The notes under the pieces: generated by a model
Told to the model about the DNA's origin: nothing
The model's database searches: none
The model's input: the letters and a program-made list of their open reading frames with translations, nothing else
Assembly: GCF_902459525.1 (NCBI RefSeq)
Contig: NZ_LR699166.1
Coordinates: forward strand, 2,740,501 to 2,804,500
Length of the DNA: 64,000 bases
Direction of reading: 5' to 3'
Source: Sideroxydans sp. CL21
Lineage (GTDB): Bacteria; Pseudomonadota; Gammaproteobacteria; Burkholderiales; Gallionellaceae
Translations under genes and position numbers: made by a program
Shown here: positions 7,396 through 17,578 of the stretch, in pieces
Numbering within the stretch: the first letter of the stretch is position 1
Layout of the letters: each line of letters starts with the position of its first letter

Positions 7396-8463
7396 TCATG
7401 ATCCTTTGTTCGCGGTCAACGACACACCCTTGCGGTCGCGGCCATAGATGCGCGGTTTGACGTAGTAATCGATCAGCGGTGTCGCCGCGTTCATCAGCAT
7501 CACCGCGAAAGCCACGCCTTCCGGATAACCGCCCCAGGTGCGGATAATCCAGGTCAGCAGCCCGCATCCCAGCCCGAAGATGAATTGCCCGGTCGCGGTG
7601 TTGGGCGAAGTCACCGGGTCGGTGACGATGAAGAACGCACCCAGCATCAGGCCGCCCGAGAGCAAGTGATACATCGGTCCGGCGTAATGATTGGCATTGA
7701 TGGCATTAAAGACCAGCGCGGGCACGGCCACACCTAGCAGCATCGCAACAGGCGCATGCCAGGTGATGATGCGACGCGCGATGAGGAACAAGCCGCCGAG
7801 CAGTATCAACAATGCCGCCGTCTCGCCCAGACTGCCGGCACGGCTACCCCACAGTGCATCGAGCGGCGCGTAGTAACCGGCCAAAGCCTGATCCAGTCCG
7901 ACGCCGCGCGTAAATTCGGTCTTCACATGACCGAGCAGGGAAGCGCTGGCCATGCCATCCAGCGGCTGACTCAGGAATGTGATGTGCAAACTTTCCAGCC
8001 AACCGGGTGCATGTGCCGAACCCAATGGTGCGGGCGCAACCCAGGTGGTCATCTCCAGCGGGAACGAAATGAGCAGCATCACGCGTGCTGCCATCGCCGG
8101 ATTGAACGGGTTCTGGCCCAGTCCGCCGAACACCTGTTTGCTGATGATGACTGCAAACAGACTACCCAACGCGGCAACCCACCAGGGCGCAAACGGCGGC
8201 AGAGAAATCGCCAACAGCCATGCCGTCAATATTCCGGAACCGTCCATCAGCACCGGGCGCACGGCACGTCCCTGCAAACTGACAGTAAAGGCTTCGCCGA
8301 CGATGGCGGCAATAAGAGACACCGCCCACAGGTTGATGGCGGGCCAGCCGTATAGCCAGAAACCGAACAGCGTAGCCGGCGTCAGCGCGAGCAGCACTGT
8401 GCCCATCACTTTGCCGATGCTGACGGGTGCGTGTGCGTGCGGGGAATGTGCAATGGGGTTCAT
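7396..8463 (-). CDS. rnfD: Rnf complex membrane subunit RnfD
   Basis: The start ATG at 8463 (MNPIAHSPHAHAP) overlaps the rnfC stop codon as ATGA. An in-frame reading extends upstream to 8700, but that part lies inside rnfC and is out of character. The 355-residue product has about nine hydrophobic segments, with family motifs LMDGSGILTAWLLA, GLGQNPFNPAM and FIVTDPVTSPNTATG. The last contains the threonine expected to carry covalent FMN in RnfD/NqrB. It passes electrons within the Rnf complex. Confidence 0.95.
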   Translation of the reverse strand: MNPIAHSPHAHAPVSIGKVMGTVLLALTPATLFGFWLYGWPAINLWAVSLIAAIVGEAFTVSLQGRAVRPVLMDGSGILTAWLLAISLPPFAPWWVAALGSLFAVIISKQVFGGLGQNPFNPAMAARVMLLISFPLEMTTWVAPAPLGSAHAPGWLESLHITFLSQPLDGMASASLLGHVKTEFTRGVGLDQALAGYYAPLDALWGSRAGSLGETAALLILLGGLFLIARRIITWHAPVAMLLGVAVPALVFNAINANHYAGPMYHLLSGGLMLGAFFIVTDPVTSPNTATGQFIFGLGCGLLTWIIRTWGGYPEGVAFAVMLMNAATPLIDYYVKPRIYGRDRKGVSLTANKGS

Positions 8464-9944
8464 GCGGTCTCCGTTGCAGCCTTGGCTGCGGCTTCTTTTG
8501 CGGCGCGTTCTTTTGCTTCGCGCGCGGCTTTGCGTTTCGCTGCCGCTTCGGCACGCTCGCGGGCGATGCGGGCGATACGCTCGTTGCGGGCGTCTGCCAG
8601 CTTCTTGGTGGCTTCCTGTTTCAGCTTCACGCGTTCCTGTTCCATCAATTCGCCCTTGGCGAAGTTGAAGTAGTGCACCAGCGGAATATGCGACGGGCAA
8701 ACGAATGAACAGCAGCCGCAGGCAATACAGTCCTTCAACCCCAGCGCAACGGAGCCGGTCGAATCACCGGCGCGGATATGTGCAGCCATGTCCAGCGGCA
8801 GCAGCCCGACAGGGCATGCGCGCACGCAACTGGAACAGCGGATGCACGGGGCCGGCTGGACGCTGCCTATCTCGCCGGAGGTCAGCGCCAGCACACCGCT
8901 GCTGCCCTTTACGATAGGCACGGCAGCCGTTGCCAGTTCGATTCCCATCATCGGCCCGCCCAGCACCATGCGCGCCGGCTTGCCGGCAAAACCGCCACAG
9001 AACTGGAATAGTGTTTCGACCAGCGTTCCGATCGGCACTTCCAGATTGCCCGGTTCGACCACCGAACCGCCGCTCACCGTCACCAGCCGCGACACCAGGG
9101 GGCGACCGAAACGCACGGCATCGCGTACGGCAAAGGCCGTCGCGACGTTGTGCACCAGTACGCCGATGTCGGCAGTGCGTCCGTCTGCAGGCACTTCACG
9201 TCCTGTCAGCGCACGGATCATTTGCTTGTCCCATCCCATCGGGTACATCGCCGGAACGGCGATCACCCGGACTTCGGTGCCGTTTGCCGCAGCCTGCATG
9301 GCGGCAAGTGCCGCCGGTTTGTTCTCTTCGATGCCGACCATGATTTCGGTCGCACCCACTGCGTGCCGGATGAGGCGAACGCCCTCGACAATTTCGGCCG
9401 CCCGTTCGCGCATGAGCCGGTCATCGCAAGTGATATAGGGCTCGCACTCGCCGCCGTTGATGATGAGCGTGCGCACATTATTCTTGCGCGAGAGATTCAG
9501 TTTTACCGCAGAGGGAAAAGTCGCACCGCCCATGCCGACGATGCCCGCAGCGGCGACGCGTGCAGCAATCTCGTCCGGTGTCAGTGCAAATGGATCGGAT
9601 ACGATCTCCGTCTCTAGCCAGCGGTCTTCGCCGTCCGCTTCTATTGTTATCGTCGGCGCAGTCAGCCCGGACGGATGTGCCGCGGGGAAATCACCGATGG
9701 CGAGGATGCGCCCGGAAGTAGGCGCATGCACAGGAGCGGAAATGACGCCCTGGCCGGCGCCGATGAGTTGCCCCTTCAGCACCTTGTCGCCCACATTGAC
9801 CAGAGGCTGTGCGGGCGCACCCACGTGTTGTAGCAGGGGCACGTACAGGCGCTTCGGCATGGGCAGAACGCGGATCGAACGATCCGCCGCCAATTCCTTG
9901 CAGCTTTCCGGATGCACCCCGCCACGTAATCGAAAGAGTTTCAT
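8460..9944 (-). CDS. rnfC: Rnf complex Fe-S/NADH-binding subunit RnfC
   Basis: A 494-residue peripheral subunit. The middle contains the nucleotide/flavin-binding region (GMGGATFPSAVKL, NGGECEPYITCDD). Two [4Fe-4S] motifs follow: CIRCSSCVRACPVGL and CIACGCCSFVCPSHIP. The C-terminal 80 residues are a basic, Ala/Lys/Arg/Glu-rich coiled-coil-like tail, shorter than the long repeats of enterobacterial RnfC. It probably takes electrons from NADH. It lies 177 bases after rnfB; that spacer holds a small CCCCAC-AC-GTGGGG hairpin near 10080-10093. It overlaps rnfD by four bases. Confidence 0.95.
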   Translation of the reverse strand: MKLFRLRGGVHPESCKELAADRSIRVLPMPKRLYVPLLQHVGAPAQPLVNVGDKVLKGQLIGAGQGVISAPVHAPTSGRILAIGDFPAAHPSGLTAPTITIEADGEDRWLETEIVSDPFALTPDEIAARVAAAGIVGMGGATFPSAVKLNLSRKNNVRTLIINGGECEPYITCDDRLMRERAAEIVEGVRLIRHAVGATEIMVGIEENKPAALAAMQAAANGTEVRVIAVPAMYPMGWDKQMIRALTGREVPADGRTADIGVLVHNVATAFAVRDAVRFGRPLVSRLVTVSGGSVVEPGNLEVPIGTLVETLFQFCGGFAGKPARMVLGGPMMGIELATAAVPIVKGSSGVLALTSGEIGSVQPAPCIRCSSCVRACPVGLLPLDMAAHIRAGDSTGSVALGLKDCIACGCCSFVCPSHIPLVHYFNFAKGELMEQERVKLKQEATKKLADARNERIARIARERAEAAAKRKAAREAKERAAKEAAAKAATETA

Positions 9945-10121
9945 AAAGCACCCTCATTAAAATGGAGCGGAATGCAACATGCAGTGAGCCGGATGCTTTG
10001 CAGCAGCCCTCGCAAGGAGGAGGCCGGTGGGTACCCCGTTGCTGCACAACGACCCTCCCGCACTCGCTGACGTTCACATCCCCACACGTGGGGCCCCTGC
10101 TCTCTGCTCATGCTGCACTCC

Positions 10122-10670
10122 TCACGCACTAACTGTCTGCATCGGTTGAATGACCGGCTTGTGCCAGTACCAGGCGTGCAGTGTCACCGGGATCGGCTGC
10201 AGTTTGATCGACTCGGTCGGGCAGACTTCCTCGCACTTGCCGCAGGCAGTGCACGCCTCGCGGAATACCGAATGCATCTGTTGTGCCGCACCCATGATTG
10301 CATCGGTGGGACATACCTTGAAGCAACGCGTGCAGCCGATGCATATTTCTTCCTTCACTTCGGCGATCATCGGCACGTTGTCTTTTACGTCGGAGAGATT
10401 GGCTTCGACACCGAGCTTCAATGCCAACGCCTGCACCACGGCACGGCCGCCGGGCGGGCACAGCGTGATGGGTGCGCTGCGGTCGGCCAAAGCTTGCGCA
10501 GCGCCCGCGCATCCGGGAAAGCCGCATTGGCCGCACTGCGAACCGGGCAGTATGGCCTGTATCTCTTCTATCAGCGGATTGCCTTCAACCTCGAGACGGC
10601 GTGCGGCATAGCCGAGGAAAAGTCCCATGGCTGAACCGAGGATAGTCAGGCTGACGACAGCGACGAACAT
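10122..10670 (-). CDS. rnfB: Rnf complex ferredoxin-like subunit RnfB
   Basis: The start is ATG 10670 (MFVAVVSLTIL), chosen because AGGAG lies just upstream; an in-frame start at 10706 precedes that site. The product is about 182 residues. An N-terminal membrane anchor is followed by the Fe-S motif CGQCGFPGCAG and two [4Fe-4S] motifs, CIGCTRCFKVCPTDAI and CTACGKCEEVCPTESI. RnfB passes electrons between the complex and soluble ferredoxin. Gap to rnfA is 59 bases. Confidence 0.95.
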   Translation of the reverse strand: MFVAVVSLTILGSAMGLFLGYAARRLEVEGNPLIEEIQAILPGSQCGQCGFPGCAGAAQALADRSAPITLCPPGGRAVVQALALKLGVEANLSDVKDNVPMIAEVKEEICIGCTRCFKVCPTDAIMGAAQQMHSVFREACTACGKCEEVCPTESIKLQPIPVTLHAWYWHKPVIQPMQTVSA

Positions 10671-10729
10671 TTTTTTCTCCTGATAATTTCCAGGTAGGGT
10701 GGGCACGTTTTTGTGCCCACCTTACATTT

Positions 10730-11305
10730 CTAAACAAGGCCGGCAAAGCCCATGAAGGCCAATGCCAGCAAACTTGCAGTAATGAATCCGATCGGTGCAC
10801 CGATGAACGCACCCGGTACTTGCGCCAGCGCCAGGCGTTCGCGCAGACCAGCGAACAGCAACAGCACCAGGGTAAAACCGGCAGCCGAGCCGAAGCCGTA
10901 AAGCAAGCTGTTCGCAAAGGGCAGCTTCTCCTGCGTGGTCAGCAGCGGGATGCCCAGTACGGCGCAATTGGTAGTGATCAGCGGCAGGTAGATGCCCAGC
11001 ACCTGGTACAGCGCAGGATTGGTTTTGCGTACCACCATCTCGGTGAACTGCACCACGACCGCGATGACCAGGATGTAAACCAGGATGCGCAGGTACACCA
11101 TACCCAACGGCACCAGCAGCCAGTGTTCCAGCATCCAGCAGGATGCGGAAGCCATGGTCATCACGAAGGTCGTGGCCAGACCCATGCTGACTGCGGTATC
11201 GGTTTTCTTGGAGATGCCCATGAACGGACACAGCCCCAGGAATTTCACCAGCACCACGTTGTTCACCAGCACGGTGCTGAGCAGTAATAAAAGGTATTCG
11301 CGCAT
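10730..11305 (-). CDS. rnfA: Rnf complex membrane subunit RnfA
   Basis: A 191-residue integral membrane protein with six hydrophobic segments. Family motifs are [42 protein letters not shown] and [16 protein letters not shown]. It is first in the order rnfA-B-C-D-G-E-H. A near-consensus sigma-54 promoter ends about 24 bases before the ATG, and GGAG lies 7 bases before it. The operon is divergent from nifLA, consistent with the nitrogen-fixation-linked Rnf1 type. Confidence 0.95.
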   Translation of the reverse strand: MREYLLLLLSTVLVNNVVLVKFLGLCPFMGISKKTDTAVSMGLATTFVMTMASASCWMLEHWLLVPLGMVYLRILVYILVIAVVVQFTEMVVRKTNPALYQVLGIYLPLITTNCAVLGIPLLTTQEKLPFANSLLYGFGSAAGFTLVLLLFAGLRERLALAQVPGAFIGAPIGFITASLLALAFMGFAGLV

Positions 11306-11328
11306 ATCGATCTCCTGTGCTCCTTAGT

Positions 11329-11343
11329 GCAAGCGGCGTGCCA
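11329..11343 (-). promoter_or_regulatory. sigma-54 promoter of the rnf operon
   Basis: On the minus strand TGGCACGCCGCTTGC matches the -24/-12 consensus fully (GG at 11342-11341, GC at 11330-11329). The predicted start is near 11318, just 12-13 bases before the rnfA ATG. A NifA site at 11450-11465 lies about 107 bases upstream. Confidence 0.9.
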
Positions 11344-11449
11344 GAACGGACGGCAGAAAGGGAGCCGCACAAAATCAGGCGTTTGCTGCCGGAACGCACC
11401 AGACCAGTGCGGAAAACCTTTGTCGTTGTCGGGTCGGGCCGTGCGCCGA

Positions 11450-11465
11450 TGTAGCAAACACGACA
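11450..11465. promoter_or_regulatory. NifA upstream activator site between rnfA and nifL
   Basis: TGTAGCAAACACGACA is an exact TGT-N10-ACA NifA-binding site. It lies about 107 bases upstream of the rnfA -24 element and 45 bases upstream of the nifL -24 element, so one site may serve both divergent promoters. Confidence 0.8.
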
Positions 11466-11509
11466 ACCTGCCTGCCATTGACCGCATTGAGCCGGAACGG
11501 AAAATCAAC

Positions 11510-11525
11510 GGCACAGATATTGCTG
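11510..11525 (+). promoter_or_regulatory. candidate sigma-54 promoter of nifLA
   Basis: GGCACAGATATTGCTG keeps GG (11510-11511), N10 and GC (11522-11523). Including the C before it, it departs from TGGCACG-N4-TTGCW at two positions. The predicted start near 11535 is about 23 bases before the nifL ATG. It implies NifA autoactivation. Confidence 0.65.
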
Positions 11526-11545
11526 AACATGTCTCATACGCATGA

Positions 11546-14669
<3,124 letters not shown>

Positions 14670-14672
14670 AAC

Positions 14673-14841
14673 GATCCGTTCGTACTGAGCCTGATGGAAC
14701 TACTGGTGAATCAACTAGCCATCTGACTAAGGCAGCAAGCTGCCAAGTCATCGGTTATAGCCATTCGACTAAGCCCGCAAGCGGGCAAGTCGCTGGTTAT
14801 GTCGAAGTGTGAACGCCCTTCGACAGGCTCAGGGCGAACGT
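14673..14841. repeat. REP-bounded element with two 42-base covarying hairpin units
   Basis: Two tandem 42-base units lie at 14717-14758 and 14759-14800. Each forms a hairpin: GACTAAGGCAGCAAGCTGCC and GACTAAGCCCGCAAGCGGGC with matching AGTC arms. The stems differ but stay paired. The pair is flanked by a degraded REP core (about 14675-14697) and a full inverted REP (14811-14841). It lies just after nifA. Confidence 0.8.
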
Positions 14842-14888
14842 CTATTAAATGAAACCAATCCATCCTGAATACTGTGAAAACCCGCCCG

Positions 14889-14922
14889 GCATCAGGCAGG
14901 CATGCAATTTGCTGCCTGATGC
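14889..14922 (+). promoter_or_regulatory. 11-bp stem-loop overlapping a candidate sigma-54 promoter
   Basis: Perfect 11-base arms GCATCAGGCAG (14889-14899) and CTGCCTGATGC (14912-14922) enclose 12 bases. Within it, AGGCATGCAATTTGCT (14898-14913) keeps GG-N10-GC and differs from the sigma-54 consensus at two positions. It lies about 90 bases before the Nif11-type gene. It may be a promoter, a terminator of nifLA without a U-tract, or both. Confidence 0.5.
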
Positions 14923-15010
14923 ATAAGGTTGAAAAAACAACAATCCAACCGACAATGACGGGACAAATGCTTCCCGTTGTTTCATTTACTCCAAAATAAT
15001 CGGGACACAC

Positions 15011-15229
15011 ATGGCAATCAAAGACATCAAAGGCTTCTCCGACAAGGCTAAATCCGAACCGGAATTGAAAACAAAACTCATCGCCTGCCAGAAAGTGCGC
15101 GAACTGCTCGCGCTGGCACAGGAGCATGGCTTCAACTTCATCGAAGACGAGATGTATCCTCCCAACGAACCGCAATTCACCGCCGACCAGCTTTCCGAGC
15201 GGCTTGCCAAAGCGCTGTTGCGGGCCTGA
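15011..15229 (+). CDS. Nif11-type small protein
   Basis: A 72-residue protein. The pattern FSDKAKSEPELKTKLIACQK followed by ALAQEHGFNF matches the Nif11 helical domain, first described in nitrogen-fixing bacteria and also used as a leader of some peptide natural products. No peptide-modifying enzyme gene is adjacent, and there is no double-glycine leader site, so a nitrogen-fixation role is more likely than a natural-product precursor. It is the first of three close genes (15011-15764), with a candidate sigma-54 promoter at 14898. Confidence 0.75.
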   Translation: MAIKDIKGFSDKAKSEPELKTKLIACQKVRELLALAQEHGFNFIEDEMYPPNEPQFTADQLSERLAKALLRA

Positions 15230-15234
15230 GCGGA

Positions 15235-15543
15235 ATGAGTATCACGAGCAAAGAGAACCGGGGAACGTCCCGGTTCTTTGTCACCTATACCGGAATCAGA
15301 TTACCGTTCAAACTGGTCAATGAATTACAAACCAGCGAAGTGGAAAACCGCAACACGTTCTTTCGCGGCTATTTCGACGCGCAGGACAGACTCACCGGAT
15401 TCGACAAACTCGCTTACGGCGAGATCGAACTCGTGCACCGCTACTCTTACCACGAGAACGGCAAGCTGAGCGCGGCCGAAATCACCGACATCGACGGTGA
15501 GACGACGCTGCTGATCTTCGACGCAGAAGGCAACCCCGCTTGA
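15235..15543 (+). CDS. nif-linked small conserved hypothetical protein
   Basis: A 102-residue protein that starts 5 bases after the Nif11-type gene. The sequence is rich in beta-strand patterns (RFFVTYTGIRLPFKLVNEL, ELVHRYSYHENGKLSAAEI) and has no cysteine, signal peptide or membrane segment. It resembles a small uncharacterised family that I recall near nif genes (DUF6156-like); this is from memory and was not checked. Its stop overlaps the next gene's TTG start (TTGA). Function unknown. Confidence 0.7.
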   Translation: MSITSKENRGTSRFFVTYTGIRLPFKLVNELQTSEVENRNTFFRGYFDAQDRLTGFDKLAYGEIELVHRYSYHENGKLSAAEITDIDGETTLLIFDAEGNPA

Positions 15544-15764
15544 GCGCTTTCAATCCCTGCAAAGGCAAGACCGCGTGCCGCGACGATGGCAAACAATGCC
15601 TGACCTGCGGCCGCAGTTTCGCCGAGATAGAGCAGACCAGAAACCTGATCGACGCGCTGGCGGAATTTGCATGTAAACAGGATTACGACAATGTCGGCGA
15701 GTTTGCCGCGTATGTCGCGGACAAGGTGGAGAAGAAAGTCAGGCATCGGCGCGAAGCAAAGTGA
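15540..15764 (+). CDS. small four-cysteine protein (DUF1289-like)
   Basis: A 74-residue protein with a TTG start overlapping the preceding stop. The N-terminal NPCKGKTACRDDGKQCLTCG contains four cysteines in a metal-binding spacing followed by RSFAEIE, resembling the short DUF1289 pattern. A charged helical tail ends in KKVRHRREAK. It is the last gene of the Nif11 operon. A zinc or iron role is possible but not shown. The 250 bases after it (15765-16016) hold no gene I can support. Confidence 0.65.
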   Translation: MSAFNPCKGKTACRDDGKQCLTCGRSFAEIEQTRNLIDALAEFACKQDYDNVGEFAAYVADKVEKKVRHRREAK

Positions 15765-16016
15765 TTTTGCTGCGATACATGGGATCCAACGCCGATTCTG
15801 AAAGACGCTGAGATTCAGGCTGAATGATCTGCTGAGCTGAATTGAATTAAATCGTAGTCGTCCGGATTCATCTGACCGGCGTTGTCCGTTGTTCGGAATT
15901 GCTGACTGGCCAACTTCGCTGCCAGCCAAAGCATGAGTCAAAATGGCGTAAGGAGTTTCCGTATATGCAAACTCGACATCAAGAACTCAAGCAACTTCAC
16001 CCGAGCAATGCCGTAG

Positions 16017-17102
16017 TTATTTCTTTTTCCGAGGTTGTTTGCTCCCTGGTTGCACATCGACCAACCCGAGCGCTTTCGTCGCCTTCAGCACCCGATCAAA
16101 GTCCGACTCGATTTTCTGAGTCCGGTTGAATTCCGCATATTCGGCCAGCGCCTTCTGGTCGGCCTGCGTCTTGCTGATGTTGCCTTTGTGGGTCAGCACC
16201 TCGTACTCATTGAAACTCAGGAATTTGTCCACGCTGGCCGCCATGTCGGCCATGCTCATCTGCACGCGGTTTTCGATGATGTTTTCGATGTAGTCGAAGA
16301 AACTGGAAATGGTGCGCTCCAGCCGCTTGATCTCCGGTTCGGAGAGATAATTCTTGGCGATGGTGACATCCGAGGCCAGAACGCGACCGTGCGGAGCATT
16401 TTTCCAGGTGAGCAGGCCGGCATGCAGCGCGGTGTGGTCTGTTTTACTGTGGATGATCTCGGCGGCAGTTTGGCCCGTGATGGCATAGTGAAATTTGTTC
16501 TGCACCATGGCGTAGAAGGTCTGCGTAACGTCGGACTGGGGATCGTAGTCCACACTGCATTCGGCAAAGATGTCTGTAATCTGCTGGTAGATGCGACGCT
16601 CGCTGGCACGGATCGAACGGACCCGCTCCAGCAACTCCAGGAAGTAGTCCTCGCCGAACACCTGCTTGCCTTGCTTCAGGCGTTCGTCGTCCAGCACAAA
16701 GCCCTTGCGGATATATTCCTTCAGAATCTGAGTGGCCCAGATGCGGAATTGGGTGGCGCGCCTGGAGCTGACGCGGTAACCAACAGCAATGATAGCATCG
16801 AGGCTGTAGTGCTTAAGGGTGCGCCGGACGGCTCGCCCGCCTTCGTTTTGAACTACCGAGAAATCCTCGGCAGTTGCCTTTTCCACCAATTCGCCCTCGG
16901 CGTAGATGTTCCTGAGGTGCAGGCCGATGTTGTCCGGAATGGTCTGGAACAGCTCAGCCATGAGGCGCTGGGGCAGCCACAGGGTTTCGGCATGGATGAG
17001 CACGCGGACATGGACTTTCTCGTCATCGCCAGCGTAAAGAAGGAACGGTGCTTCAGTGCCTTCGATGCCTTGCATTTCCAAAGGCTTATCTTTGTTGGTC
17101 AT
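16017..17102 (-). CDS. RhuM family protein
   Basis: A 361-residue cytosolic protein. The N-terminus VHVRVLIHAETLWLPQRLMA, with the early segment TIPDNIGLHLRNIY and then YSLDAIIAVGYRVSSRRAT, is characteristic of the RhuM/virulence-RhuM family, a DNA-binding-like domain common in mobile and defence loci. The C-terminal half is helical and ends in the basic PGSKQPRKKK. Such genes are often found inside type I restriction operons, but no hsd genes are seen here. Molecular function is unknown. Confidence 0.85.
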   Translation of the reverse strand: MTNKDKPLEMQGIEGTEAPFLLYAGDDEKVHVRVLIHAETLWLPQRLMAELFQTIPDNIGLHLRNIYAEGELVEKATAEDFSVVQNEGGRAVRRTLKHYSLDAIIAVGYRVSSRRATQFRIWATQILKEYIRKGFVLDDERLKQGKQVFGEDYFLELLERVRSIRASERRIYQQITDIFAECSVDYDPQSDVTQTFYAMVQNKFHYAITGQTAAEIIHSKTDHTALHAGLLTWKNAPHGRVLASDVTIAKNYLSEPEIKRLERTISSFFDYIENIIENRVQMSMADMAASVDKFLSFNEYEVLTHKGNISKTQADQKALAEYAEFNRTQKIESDFDRVLKATKALGLVDVQPGSKQPRKKK

Positions 17103-17133
17103 TGAGTTACCCCTTTAGTAAATGCACTCGCAA

Positions 17134-17439
17134 TCACGGCGCTAATCCAAGTAAACCTTGCCAGGCCGCAAGTCGAGTTGGCTCAAGCATGGCGGTGGCC
17201 AGGGCTTTGTGCACTTCGTAATTGGGTTCACTCTCAACCAAGCCGTCCCGATAGTCTGTCAGCCACGCCTGAAGTTCGGCGAGATTATGAGGGCCGCGCC
17301 CGCGCTTTTTGCGATCCACTGCTTCCTTTTGCTTCTTCCAATGCTCTGCCTTGAACTCGCGAGTCCAACGTGTTTCGAGGTTGAGCAATTTGTTGAGGGT
17401 GTTTAGCTTCGTTTTCTGACTGTTGAACCATGCGACCAA
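17134..17439 (-). CDS. hypothetical protein, probably a gene fragment
   Basis: A 101-residue frame with a TTG start. Protein-like sequence continues upstream (HFNLDGYPLVAWFNSQK) to a stop codon without a better start, so the true N-terminus may have been lost. It contains basic helices (WTREFKAEHWKKQKEAVDRK) and no recognised motif. It lies 31 bases upstream of the RhuM gene on the same strand and may be the 3' remnant of a larger accessory gene. Confidence 0.45.
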   Translation of the reverse strand: MVAWFNSQKTKLNTLNKLLNLETRWTREFKAEHWKKQKEAVDRKKRGRGPHNLAELQAWLTDYRDGLVESEPNYEVHKALATAMLEPTRLAAWQGLLGLAP

Positions 17440-17578
17440 GGGGTAACCATCAAGATTGAAGTGGGCATTCTACCGGAGGATTCTTTCGATTTAACGGGTT
17501 TGAGCGAATCGCCAGGATGAAACATACTGGATCCATACCTATCAGCTACATAATCTGAGATCCGTCCTTTTGGTTTAT

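Noticed and set aside
8464-8700. N-terminal extension of rnfD
   Set aside because: It lies inside rnfC in another frame; the ATG at 8463 overlapping the rnfC stop fits the family length.
9941-10129. A 62-codon minus-strand ORF between rnfB and rnfC
   Set aside because: It has Arg/Cys-rich non-conserved composition, overlaps the rnfB end and has no homologous feel; the spacer holds only a weak hairpin.
14717-14800. CRISPR array
   Set aside because: Only two adjacent 42-base units with no spacers and with internal hairpins.
15011-15229. Precursor of a modified peptide natural product (Nif11 leader)
   Set aside because: No core peptide after a double-Gly site and no lanthipeptide-type enzyme or transporter gene in the region.
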